Source: Allosalinactinospora lopnorensis | GTDB lineage: Bacteria > Actinomycetota > Actinomycetes > Streptosporangiales > Streptosporangiaceae | Length of the DNA stretch: 64,000 nt | Reading direction: 5' to 3' | NCBI RefSeq assembly: GCF_000981225.1 | Contig: NZ_LAJC01000011.1 | Location: 1-64,000, forward strand | Part shown: positions 45,042 through 53,513 of the stretch, piece by piece | Layout of the letters: the number at the start of each line of letters is the position of its first letter | Numbering within the stretch: the stretch's first letter is position 1 | The notes under the pieces: generated by a model | Database searches by the model: none | Seen by the model: only the letters and a program-made list of their open reading frames with translations | Told to the model about the DNA's origin: nothing | Position numbers and translations under genes: made by a program

Positions 45042-45793
45042 CGACCACGCCCCGGTACACCGCCGACGAGATGATGACGGTCACCGCCGCACGCTTCCTC
45101 ACCACGGAGATGGCCTGCTTCGTCGGTATCGGCCTGCCGAGCACCGCGGCGAACCTCGCCCGCCGCACGCACGCGCCGAACCTGTGGATGATCTACGAGT
45201 CCGGAACGCTCGGCGCCAAGCCCGACACGCTCCCCCTGTCCATCGGTGACGGCATCCTCGCCGAGACCGCCGACACCGTTGTCTCGGTACCGGAGATCTT
45301 CAACTACTGGCTGCAGCCCGGCCGCATCGACATCGGCTTCCTCGGAGCCGCGCAGATCGACCGGTACGCCAACATCAACACCACCGTGATCGGCGACTAC
45401 TCCGACCCGAAGGTGCGGCTGCCCGGTGCCGGCGGCGCCCCCGAGATCGCGGCCTCCTGCCGCGAGGTCATCGTCATCGTGCGGCAGAACTCCCGGACGT
45501 TCGTGGAATCGGTCGACTTCGTCACCTCGGTCGGGCACGGAAAAGGCGCCGGTCAGCGTGAACAGCTCGGACTGACCGGCCTGGGCCCCACCCGCGTCAT
45601 CACCGACCTCGGCGTCCTCGAACCCGAACCGCGCACCCGCGAACTCACCCTGGCCAGTGTGCACCCCGGTGTCGCGGTGGACGACGTGCGCGCCACGACG
45701 GGCTGGGAGCTCCAGGTCGCACCGGATCTGGCGGTCACCGCCGAACCGGACGAGGCGGAGCTCTCGGTACTACGCTCGCTCACAGGCAGCTAA
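45038..45793 (+). CDS. pcaJ: 3-oxoadipate CoA-transferase, subunit B
   Basis: A 251-residue CoA-transferase beta subunit. The catalytic glutamate is in the MIYESGTLGAKPDTLPLSIG motif. Other family stretches are FVGIGLPSTAANLARR and GFLGAAQIDRYANINTTVIG. ATG 45038 overlaps the pcaI stop and has GGGAGGAC upstream. Together with PcaI it completes the activation step before thiolysis. Confidence 0.92.
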   Translation: MTTTPRYTADEMMTVTAARFLTTEMACFVGIGLPSTAANLARRTHAPNLWMIYESGTLGAKPDTLPLSIGDGILAETADTVVSVPEIFNYWLQPGRIDIGFLGAAQIDRYANINTTVIGDYSDPKVRLPGAGGAPEIAASCREVIVIVRQNSRTFVESVDFVTSVGHGKGAGQREQLGLTGLGPTRVITDLGVLEPEPRTRELTLASVHPGVAVDDVRATTGWELQVAPDLAVTAEPDEAELSVLRSLTGS

Positions 45794-45829
45794 CTTGCAC
45801 TTCCTGCAACGATGGACGGGATTCCCACC

Positions 45830-47005
45830 ATGACCGACGTATTGGTGCTGGACGCGGTCCGCACCCCCTTCGGGAAGTACGGCGGCGCGCTCGCCGGGAT
45901 CCGGCCCGACGACCTCGCCGCCCACGTCGTCAGCGGCCTCGTGGCGCGCTCCCCCGACCTCGACCCCGCATATGTCGACGACGTCTATTTCGGCGACGCC
46001 AACGGTGCGGGAGAGGACAACCGCAATGTGGCGCGCATGGCGGCGCTGCTCGCCGGCCTGCCCACCTCCGTCCCCGGCGCGACACTGAACCGGCTCTGCG
46101 GCTCGGGCCTGGAGGCCGCGATCGCCGCCAACCGCGCTGTGGCCGTGGGCGACGCGTCCCTGGTCCTCGCCGGGGGCGTGGAGTCGATGAGCCGCGCACC
46201 GTGGGTACTGCAGAAGCCGGGCAAGGGGTTCCCCGCCGGGCACGAGACACTGCACTCCACCACCCTGGGCTGGCGGATGGTCAATCCCCGGATGCCCGGG
46301 GAGTGGACGGCCTCGCTGGGCGAATCCACCGAGCAGATCGCCGAGCTCTACGGGATCGGCCGCGAGGAGCAGGACGAGTTCGCCCTGGCCAGCCACACCA
46401 ACGCCGCGGCCGCATGGGAGAAGGGTGTCTACGACGCCGAGATCGTGCCGGTGCCCGGCGTCGAGCTGCGGCGCGACGAGAGCATCCGGGAGACGTCGCC
46501 GGAGAAGCTCGCCGGGCTGAAGCCGGCGTTCCGGCCCGACGGTACGGTCACCGCGGGCAACTCCTCCCCGCTCAACGACGGCGCCGCGGCGGTACTCATC
46601 GGCGACGAGGCGGCCGCCGACGCCACCGGACGCGAACCGCTGGCCCGCATCGTCAGTCGGGGCGTGGCCGCGATCGAGCCGCACCGGTTCGGGATCGGGC
46701 CCGTCGAGGCCGCGGAGACCGCACTGCGCCGCGCGCGTATCGGCTGGGACGACCTGTCGGTCGTCGAACTCAACGAGGCCTTCGCCGCCCAGTCGCTGGC
46801 CTGCCTGAAGCTCTGGCCGGAACTGGACCCGGCGATCGTCAACCCCAACGGCGGCGCGATCGCCATCGGCCACCCGCTGGGCGCCTCCGGGGCCCGGATC
46901 CTGGGTTCGCTCGCCCATGAGCTGCGCCGGAGGGGCGGCGGCTGGGGGCTCGCCGCCATCTGCATCGGCGTCGGCCAGGGCCTGGCCGTCGTGCTGCACG
47001 CCTGA
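45830..47005 (+). CDS. pcaF: 3-oxoadipyl-CoA thiolase
   Basis: A 391-residue thiolase splitting 3-oxoadipyl-CoA into succinyl-CoA and acetyl-CoA, the last step of the pathway. The acylated Cys is in NRLCGSGLEA, His in NPNGGAIAIGHPLGASGARI and the second Cys in AAICIGVGQGLA. The GGVESMSRAPW motif is also present. ATG 45830 (MTDVLVLDAVRTPFG) is preferred on homology to the family N-terminus; ATG 45812 would add six residues. Confidence 0.92.
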   Translation: MTDVLVLDAVRTPFGKYGGALAGIRPDDLAAHVVSGLVARSPDLDPAYVDDVYFGDANGAGEDNRNVARMAALLAGLPTSVPGATLNRLCGSGLEAAIAANRAVAVGDASLVLAGGVESMSRAPWVLQKPGKGFPAGHETLHSTTLGWRMVNPRMPGEWTASLGESTEQIAELYGIGREEQDEFALASHTNAAAAWEKGVYDAEIVPVPGVELRRDESIRETSPEKLAGLKPAFRPDGTVTAGNSSPLNDGAAAVLIGDEAAADATGREPLARIVSRGVAAIEPHRFGIGPVEAAETALRRARIGWDDLSVVELNEAFAAQSLACLKLWPELDPAIVNPNGGAIAIGHPLGASGARILGSLAHELRRRGGGWGLAAICIGVGQGLAVVLHA

Positions 47006-47014
47006 GAGGACCAT

Positions 47015-47755
47015 ATGACTACCGACTCCGCCGGCCGGGAGCGCCCGGTCCCCGGCTACCTCCGCGACCACGACGTACATCCCCCGCTGGACTACCCGGG
47101 CTATCGCAGCACCGCGCTGCGGCACCCCAAGCGGCCGCTGCAGTTGCTGCCGCACCTGCTGACCGAGGTCACCGGCCCCCTGCTCGGAGAGGGCCGGATC
47201 GGCGAGCTCGACCACGACCTGACCCGCCAGCACGCCGGCGAGCCGCAGGGGCAGCGGATCATCGTGCACGGCCAGGTACGCGACAGCGACGGCCGGCCCA
47301 TCCCGCACACCCTGGTCGAGATCTGGCAGGCCAACGCCGGCGGCCGGTACCGCCACACCGGGGACAACTGGCCGTGCCCGCTCGACCCCAACTTCACCGG
47401 GGTGGGCCGCGCCCTGACCGACGCCGAAGGGCGGTACCGGTTCGTTACCGTCCAGCCCGGCGCCTATCCGTGGAAGAACCACGACAACGCGTGGCGGCCC
47501 GCGCACATCCACTTCTCACTGTTCGGGCGGGCCTTCACCCAGCGGCTGGTCACCCAGATGTACTTCCCGGGCGACCCGTTGTTCTTCCAGGACCCGATGT
47601 GGAACTCGATCCCGGACGACAAGGCGCGGGAACGCCTGGTGTGCCGGTTCGACTACGAGAACACCGAGCCCGAGTGGGCCCTGGCCTACGAATGGGACAT
47701 CGTGTTGCGCGGCCGCGAGGCCACGCCGTTCGAGTCCGAGGTGGATGACGACTGA
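47015..47755 (+). CDS. pcaH: Protocatechuate 3,4-dioxygenase beta subunit
   Basis: A 246-residue intradiol dioxygenase subunit carrying the Fe(III) site. The four ligands are Y112 (GGRYRHTGD), Y151, H164 and H166 (in YPWKNHDNAW and RPAHIHFSLFG), with the same spacing as the Pseudomonas enzyme (39, 13 and 2). It cleaves protocatechuate to 3-carboxy-cis,cis-muconate. ATG 47015 follows GAGAGGACC. Its stop overlaps the pcaG start. Confidence 0.95.
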   Translation: MTTDSAGRERPVPGYLRDHDVHPPLDYPGYRSTALRHPKRPLQLLPHLLTEVTGPLLGEGRIGELDHDLTRQHAGEPQGQRIIVHGQVRDSDGRPIPHTLVEIWQANAGGRYRHTGDNWPCPLDPNFTGVGRALTDAEGRYRFVTVQPGAYPWKNHDNAWRPAHIHFSLFGRAFTQRLVTQMYFPGDPLFFQDPMWNSIPDDKARERLVCRFDYENTEPEWALAYEWDIVLRGREATPFESEVDDD

Positions 47756-48330
47756 TGGCCGATACGAGACCCTCCCCGACGACCCCCTCCCAGACGGTCG
47801 GCCCCTACCTGCACATCGGCCTGCCCTGGCCGGACGGCCCGTTCGCGGTGGCCGAGGGGACGCCTGAGGGCTTCTGGATCTGCGGAACGCTGTACGACGG
47901 CGCGGGGCAGCCGATAGCCGACGGGCTCGTCGAAACCTGGCAGGCCGACCCGGACGGCCGGTTCGACCACCCCGACGACCCGAGGGGCGCGGTCCCGCGC
48001 CCCGGATTCCGTGGGTTCGGACGCTGCGAGACCGATGAGCGCGGCGAGTACCGCATCTTCACGGTGAAACCGGGCCCGGTACCGGGCGCTGGGGGAACCG
48101 TCCAGGCCCCGCACATCGACGTCTCGGTGTTCGCGCGCGGCATGCTGCACCGCACCGTCACCCGCGTCTACTTCCCGGAGGAGACCGAAGCCAACGCGGC
48201 CGACCCGGTGCTGAACGGCGTCGCCGACGACCGCGCCCGTTCCACCCTGGTCGCCGCGCCCGCCGAGGACGGCTACCGCTTCGACGTCCGACTGCAGGGG
48301 GAGGACGAGACCGTCTTCTTCGACGTCTGA
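47755..48330 (+). CDS. pcaG: Protocatechuate 3,4-dioxygenase alpha subunit
   Basis: A 191-residue structural partner of PcaH, same fold without the iron ligands. Recognisable by TPSQTVGPYLHIGLPW, DGLVETWQADPDGRFDHP, APHIDVSVFARGMLHRTVTR and VYFPEE. ATG 47755 shares a base with the pcaH stop, giving strict coupling as expected for a 1:1 complex. Confidence 0.95.
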   Translation: MADTRPSPTTPSQTVGPYLHIGLPWPDGPFAVAEGTPEGFWICGTLYDGAGQPIADGLVETWQADPDGRFDHPDDPRGAVPRPGFRGFGRCETDERGEYRIFTVKPGPVPGAGGTVQAPHIDVSVFARGMLHRTVTRVYFPEETEANAADPVLNGVADDRARSTLVAAPAEDGYRFDVRLQGEDETVFFDV

Positions 48331-48401
48331 GGCCGGGGCGCCGGGCCGTGGACCGGCGAAGGAGGCGCAGGCGCACGAGAAGGGGCCGGAGAGGGGAGAC
48401 G

Positions 48402-49786
48402 ATGACCGGGCTGTTCAGCGGCGTCTTCGCGCACGGCGGGATCGGGGACGAGGTCGGCGACGCGGCCTGGCTCCGGGCGCTGCTCGACGCCGAGGCCGCG
48501 CTGGCGCGCGCCCACGCCGCGCCGGGCTGATCGACCCCGCGCACGCCGAGGCGATCACGGCGGCCTGCGTCGCGGAGCGCTTCGACGCGAGCACGCTCGC
48601 AAGCGCCTCGGCGGCCTCGGGCAACCCGGTGGTTCCGCTCGCCAGGGAGCTCACCCGGGCCGTCGGCGGCGATGCCGCGCGCCACGTGCATCTCGGGGCG
48701 ACCAGCCAGGACATCATGGACACCGCGGCGATGCTGGTGAGCCGGCGCGCGGGAGCGGTGATCAGGGCGGACGCCGACATCGTCTGCGCGGCCCTCGCCG
48801 CGCTGAGCGGTGAGCACCGCGCGACGATCATGGCCGGGCGCACCCTGCTGCAGCAGGCGCTGCCGACCACGTTCGGCGCGGTCGCCGCCGGCTGGCTCAA
48901 CGGGGTGGGCACGGCGGCTCAGGCACTCGACGAGGTGATCGAGCACCGCACCGCCGCGCAACTCGGCGGGGCGGCGGGGACCCTGGCCTCCCTGGAGGGA
49001 CGCGGACCGGCCGTGGCGGCGGCGTTCGCCGACGAACTGGGGCTGGCCGAGCCCGTACTGCCCTGGCACACCGACCGCGGCCCGATCGTCGAACTGGCCG
49101 GGGCGCTGGCCCGCGTGTGCGGGGCGACCGGCAAGATCGCGGGCGACATCGCGCTGCTCGCCCAGACCGAGGTCGGTGAAGCGACCGAGGAGGGCGGGGC
49201 CGGGGTCGGCGGCTCCTCCACGCTGCCGCACAAGCGCAACACGATCGCCGCGGTGTCGGCCCTCGGCTGCGCCGAACAGGCGCCCGGCCTGGCGTCGACG
49301 CTGTTCGCGGCCCAGGTGCAGCAGCACCAGCGCGCGGCGGGACCGTGGCACGCCGAGTGGCTCCCGCTGAGCCGCCTGCTGGGTGTCACGGGGTCGGCCG
49401 TTGCCTGGCTGCGCACCTCCCTCGAACGCCTCGCGGTGCATCCCGAGCGGATGCGCGCCAACCTCGACCTGACGGACGGATTCCCGCTCGCCGAGCGCGT
49501 CACCACCGACCTCGCCGGCGAGCTGGGCCGGCTGCCCGCCCACGAGCTGGTGCAGTCGGCATGCCAGGAGGCCGCGGACAGCGGACGCGCCCTGGCCGAG
49601 GTGCTGACCGAACGCCTCCAGGGCAGGCGCACCGGGTCCGAGATCGCCTCGCTGCTCGACCCCGCCGGATACCTTGGTGCCACCGGCGCCTTCGTGGACC
49701 GGGCGCTCGCGGCGCACGCGGAGCGCACCGCGCGGCGCGGCACCGGGCCGGCAGGTGACCCCGCAAGGAACAGGAGCAGGACGTGA
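48402..49786 (+). pseudogene. pcaB: 3-carboxy-cis,cis-muconate cycloisomerase, -1 frameshift near 48520
   Basis: A fumarase/aspartase-superfamily enzyme that lactonises carboxymuconate. From ATG 48402 (GGGGAGAC upstream) the first frame gives LFSGVFAHGGIGDEVGDAAW and ARAHAA, then stops at 48530. The remaining ~420 residues are in another frame: GLIDPAHAEAITAACVAERF, HLGATSQDIMDTAAML, and the superfamily signature GGSSTLPHKRN. One base is missing in 48518-48521. The rest of the operon is complete and its next gene overlaps this stop, so a sequencing error is the simplest explanation. Confidence 0.88.
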
Positions 49787-50553
49787 GCGTCGACGTGCAC
49801 CATGTCGCGGACGGCCCGGCGGACGCACCCACTGTCGTACTGTCGGGGTCGCTCGGCAGCACCCTCGACATGTGGGGACCCCAGGTGGCCGCCCTGACCC
49901 CGGAGTTCCGGCTGATCCGCTACGACCTCCGCGGCCACGGCAAGTCGCCGGTCCCCGATGGGCCCTATTCGATCGCCGACCTCGGCGGGGACGTGCTGCG
50001 GCTCCTGGACCGCCTCGGCGCCGACCGCGTGCACTTCGCCGGCCTGTCGATCGGCGGGATGATCGGCATGTGGCTGGCCGCGCACGCCCCTGACCGGATC
50101 GACCGGCTCGCCCTGCTGTGCACGTCGGCCCGGCTCGGCCCGCCCGAGGGCTGGGCGCAGCGGGCGGCGGTGGTGCGCGAGGAGGGCGCCGGAGCGGTCG
50201 CCGCCGGCGTAACGCAGCGCTGGTTCACCCCCGGCTTCGCCGAGCGGGAGCCGGAGGCCGCCGAACGGATGCGGGCCATGGTCGCGAGCAGCTCCAGCGA
50301 GGGGTACGCCGGCTGCTGCGCCGCCATCGAGCACATGGACCTGCGCCCCGAACTGCCCCGGATCGCCGCGCCGACCCTGGTGGTCGCGGGCGCCCACGAC
50401 CCGGCGACCCCGCCCGAGCACGCCGAGCGGATCGCCGGCGGGATCAGCGGGGCGCGGCTGCGGGTCCTGGACGGCGCGGCCCACCTGGCGAGCTGGGAAC
50501 GCGCCGACCAGGTCAACGAACTGCTGCGGGAGCACTTCGCCGGGCGCCCCTAA
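49783..50553 (+). CDS. pcaD: 3-oxoadipate enol-lactonase
   Basis: A 256-residue alpha/beta hydrolase converting the enol-lactone to 3-oxoadipate. Catalytic triad S89 (GLSIGG), D206 (GAHDPATPP) and H234 (GAAHLASWE); oxyanion region SGSLGSTLDMW. GTG 49783 overlaps the pcaB stop. PcaC is a separate gene here, not the PcaD-PcaC (PcaL) fusion found in some actinomycetes. Confidence 0.92.
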   Translation: MSVDVHHVADGPADAPTVVLSGSLGSTLDMWGPQVAALTPEFRLIRYDLRGHGKSPVPDGPYSIADLGGDVLRLLDRLGADRVHFAGLSIGGMIGMWLAAHAPDRIDRLALLCTSARLGPPEGWAQRAAVVREEGAGAVAAGVTQRWFTPGFAEREPEAAERMRAMVASSSSEGYAGCCAAIEHMDLRPELPRIAAPTLVVAGAHDPATPPEHAERIAGGISGARLRVLDGAAHLASWERADQVNELLREHFAGRP

Positions 50554-50609
50554 CCGGACGGGACGGCGCCCGCGATCCGCGGCGAAGCACGAGACACGAG
50601 GACGATGTG

Positions 50610-51011
50610 ATGAGCAGCCACGACACCGGTTCCCAGGAGGCGGCGCGGTACGCGGCGGGGATGAAGGTGCGGCGCGAGGTGCTCGGGGATGAACACGTCA
50701 ACCGCGCCGAGGCGAGGAAGACACCGTTCACCGAGCCGTTCCAGGACCTGATCACCCGCTACGCCTGGGGGGACGTCTGGACCCGGCCGGGGCTGGACCG
50801 CCGGACGCGCAGCTGCATGGTGCTGACCGCGCTCGTCGCCAAAGGACACTGGGAAGAGCTGGCCATGCACGTGCGGGCCGCCCTGCGCAACGGCCTGACC
50901 GCCGACGAGATCCAGGAGGTCTTCCTGCAGGCCGCGATCTACTGCGGTGTTCCGGCCGCGAATAAGGCGTTCGCCGTGGCCCAGGAGGTGCTGGCCGAGG
51001 CCGACGGCTGA
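50610..51011 (+). CDS. pcaC: 4-carboxymuconolactone decarboxylase
   Basis: A 133-residue AhpD-like helical protein. It opens with GMKVRREVLGDEHVNRAEAR and contains the active-site stretch WGDVWTRPGLDRRTRSCMVL, followed by GHWEELAMHVRAALRNGLTA and IYCGVPAANKAF. It decarboxylates gamma-carboxymuconolactone to the enol-lactone used by PcaD. ATG 50610 follows an ACGAGGACG site. Confidence 0.92.
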   Translation: MSSHDTGSQEAARYAAGMKVRREVLGDEHVNRAEARKTPFTEPFQDLITRYAWGDVWTRPGLDRRTRSCMVLTALVAKGHWEELAMHVRAALRNGLTADEIQEVFLQAAIYCGVPAANKAFAVAQEVLAEADG

Positions 51012-51049
51012 TCCGGACGACAGGACCACACGAGAAGGACCGAGAACCC

Positions 51050-52225
51050 ATGCGTACCCAGGTTGCCATCATCGGTGCCGGCCCTGCCGGCCTGTTCCTC
51101 TCCCACCTTCTGCACCTGCAGGGCGTCGACTCCGTGGTCGTGGAGCGTCGCGACCGCGCCTACTGCGAGCAGCGGCAGCGCGCCGGCGTGGTGGAGCACG
51201 GGGTCGCCGAGGCACTGCGGGCCTCGGGCGTGGGCGAGCGGATGGACCGCGAGGGGTTCGCGCACGACGGTATCGAGCTGCGCTTCGACCGCCGATCGCA
51301 CCGGATCGACTTCCCGGCCCTGACCGGCCGCAACGTCATGATCTACGCGCAGACCGAGATCGTGAAGGACTTGATCGCGCGGCGGCTGGCCGACGGCGGC
51401 CGGCTGCTGTTCGAGGCCGAGGCCGGCGCGATCGAGGGCACCGAGACCGAGCGCCCCAGGGTGCGCTTCACCCATGCCGGGGCCGAGGAGGTCCTGGAGT
51501 GCGACTATGTGGCCGCCTGCGACGGCTTCCACGGGATCGGCCGGGCGGCGATGCCCGGCGGCGCCGCCCGCACCTTCGAGAAGGTCTACCCGTTCGGCTG
51601 GCTGGGCATCCTGGCCGACGTCGCGCCGTCCTGTGACGAGCTGATCTACGCGCACTCCGATCGCGGCTTCGCGCTGCACAGCATGCGCTCGGAAACGGTC
51701 AGCCGCCTCTACCTCCAGGTGCCCGCGGACACCGATCCGCGCAACTGGTCCGACGAGCGGATCTGGGACGAGCTCGCCGCGCGGTTCGAGCTGCGCGACA
51801 GCGACTGGGAGCTGAAGCGCGGCCCCATCACCGACAAGGCGGTGACACCGATGCGCAGCTTCGTCACCGAGCCGATGCGCCACGGGCGGCTCTTCCTGGC
51901 GGGCGACGCCGCGCACATCGTGCCGCCCACCGGCGCCAAGGGCCTGAACCTGGCCCTGCACGACGTCGCGCTGCTCGCCGACGCCCTCACCGCCTGGCAC
52001 GGCAAGGGCGACACCTCGCTGCTCGACGAGTACTCGGCCACCGCGCTGCGGCGGGTCTGGCGTGCCGAGCACTTCTCGTACTGGATGACCACACTGCTGC
52101 ACACCCGTCCGGACGGCGACGCGTTCGACCGCCGGCTGCAGCTCGCGCACCTGCACCACATCGCCGACTTCACCGCCGCCACCACCACCCTCGCGGAGAA
52201 CTACACCGGCCTGCCCCGGGTGTGA
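51050..52225 (+). CDS. pobA: 4-hydroxybenzoate 3-monooxygenase
   Basis: A 391-residue class A flavin hydroxylase making protocatechuate. FAD motif IGAGPAGLFLSHLLHLQG, the CEQRQRAGVVEHG loop that contacts FAD and NADPH, the CDGFHGIGR motif and GDAAHIVPPTGAKGLNLALHD are all present. ATG 51050 has AGAAGGACC upstream. Last gene of the pca operon; it shows that the operon is fed by 4-hydroxybenzoate. Confidence 0.95.
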   Translation: MRTQVAIIGAGPAGLFLSHLLHLQGVDSVVVERRDRAYCEQRQRAGVVEHGVAEALRASGVGERMDREGFAHDGIELRFDRRSHRIDFPALTGRNVMIYAQTEIVKDLIARRLADGGRLLFEAEAGAIEGTETERPRVRFTHAGAEEVLECDYVAACDGFHGIGRAAMPGGAARTFEKVYPFGWLGILADVAPSCDELIYAHSDRGFALHSMRSETVSRLYLQVPADTDPRNWSDERIWDELAARFELRDSDWELKRGPITDKAVTPMRSFVTEPMRHGRLFLAGDAAHIVPPTGAKGLNLALHDVALLADALTAWHGKGDTSLLDEYSATALRRVWRAEHFSYWMTTLLHTRPDGDAFDRRLQLAHLHHIADFTAATTTLAENYTGLPRV

Positions 52226-52478
52226 CACCCGGTGATCGGGCCGCCTCCGCGCCGGAAACGGCGAAAGACCGGTTTCGGCGGGGATTTCCCCGGATGACGT
52301 ATTCAAGGCCGCCGGAGACGAATGGCGCGGCGCGTCATCGCCGCGTCTCCGGTCGAGCGCGGGGGCGCGCGTCCGGATATTTCGGAGCGGATATCGCCCA
52401 GACAGCCTGCGAGGACCGGCCCGGAGAATAGAATCCGGAGCATATGAGCCGGTTTCCATGCCTCAGAAGAGGACGGCG

Positions 52479-53357
52479 ATGCCCCGTTTCGAATCCCCCA
52501 CATTCCTCAAGAAAATGAGCGAAAAGCACCAGAACCCCCCAGAGATCGACATGTCGAAACCGAGTATCGCCCGCGTCTACTCCTATTTCCTCGGCGGCAA
52601 GGACCACTTCCGGGTGGACCGCGAGATGGCGAACCACGCCGAGGGGGCGGTGGCGGGGGTCACCGACCTCGTCATGGGAAACCGCGCGTTCGTGCAGCGC
52701 GCCGTCGGGTGCATGGCCGAACAGGGGATCCGCCAGTTCCTCGACATCGGCTCCGGACTGCCGACCGACAGGAACGTGCACCAGATCGCGCACCGGACCG
52801 CCCCGGAGGCCCGGGTGGTCTACGTGGACAACGACCCCATGGTCCTCGCCCACGCCCGGGCGTTCCTCGCCGACCACGGCACCACGGCCGCCATCAACGA
52901 GGACCTCACCACTCCCCGGAAGATCCTCGACGCCGAGGGGACCCGGCAACTGCTCGACCTGAACCGGCCCGTGGGCCTGGTGCTCGGCGGGGTCCTGCAC
53001 CACCTGCACGACTCGGAGGAGCCGCAGCGGCTCACCCGAGAGCTGTGCGACGCGCTGGTGCCCGGCAGCCACATCGCGGTCAGCCACTTCTGCCGGCCCG
53101 ACCCCGAGGAGCACCCCGCCGACGCCGAGCGCGCCGAGCGGCTGGAGCGGGCGTTCCTGGAGAAACTGGGCACCGGGCGGTGGCGCGGCCACGACGAGGT
53201 CCTCGGCGCCTTCTGCGGCTGGGAGATGCTGCCCCCGGGCCTGGTTCCGCTCGACGAGTGGCGCCCGTCGCCCGTCGGCTCCACCGGCCCCGGTTCCTAC
53301 CGGATGCCCACGCGCAACCGGCGCCTCATCATCGGAGGCGTCGCGCGGAAATCGTAG
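52479..53357 (+). CDS. SAM-dependent methyltransferase, DUF574 family
   Basis: A 292-residue protein of the actinomycete DUF574/Methyltransf_19 family. Family signature KPSIARVYSYFLGGKDHFRVDRE near the N-terminus (given here in part: IARVYSYFLGGKDHF), SAM motif FLDIGSGLPTDRNVHQIA, and ARVVYVDNDPMVLAHARAFL. The post-motif LGGVLHHLHDSEEP follows. Substrates of this large family are unknown. ATG 52479 is preferred for the AGAGGA site; ATG 52458 and 52515 are alternatives. Monocistronic. Confidence 0.85.
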   Translation: MPRFESPTFLKKMSEKHQNPPEIDMSKPSIARVYSYFLGGKDHFRVDREMANHAEGAVAGVTDLVMGNRAFVQRAVGCMAEQGIRQFLDIGSGLPTDRNVHQIAHRTAPEARVVYVDNDPMVLAHARAFLADHGTTAAINEDLTTPRKILDAEGTRQLLDLNRPVGLVLGGVLHHLHDSEEPQRLTRELCDALVPGSHIAVSHFCRPDPEEHPADAERAERLERAFLEKLGTGRWRGHDEVLGAFCGWEMLPPGLVPLDEWRPSPVGSTGPGSYRMPTRNRRLIIGGVARKS

Positions 53358-53513
53358 CGGCCTTGAGGAGATCGCTCCTTCGCCGCGTGGTGGAGGAACG
53401 GTCTCCGCACGATCGGCGGGCCTCGCCAGACCAGAAGCGGCCATATTCCCGCGCATCTCCCGCGAAGCGGTCATGCTGGAACCTTCGCGAACAGAATCGA
53501 CGGGGAGCGGCCC

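Noticed and set aside
45770-47512. 580-residue minus-strand open frame over pcaF/pcaH
   Set aside because: Shadow of two well-supported genes on the plus strand.
48629-49786. pcaB starting at GTG 48629
   Set aside because: This would remove the conserved N-terminal helices, which are present in two frames from 48402; a frame break explains the data better.
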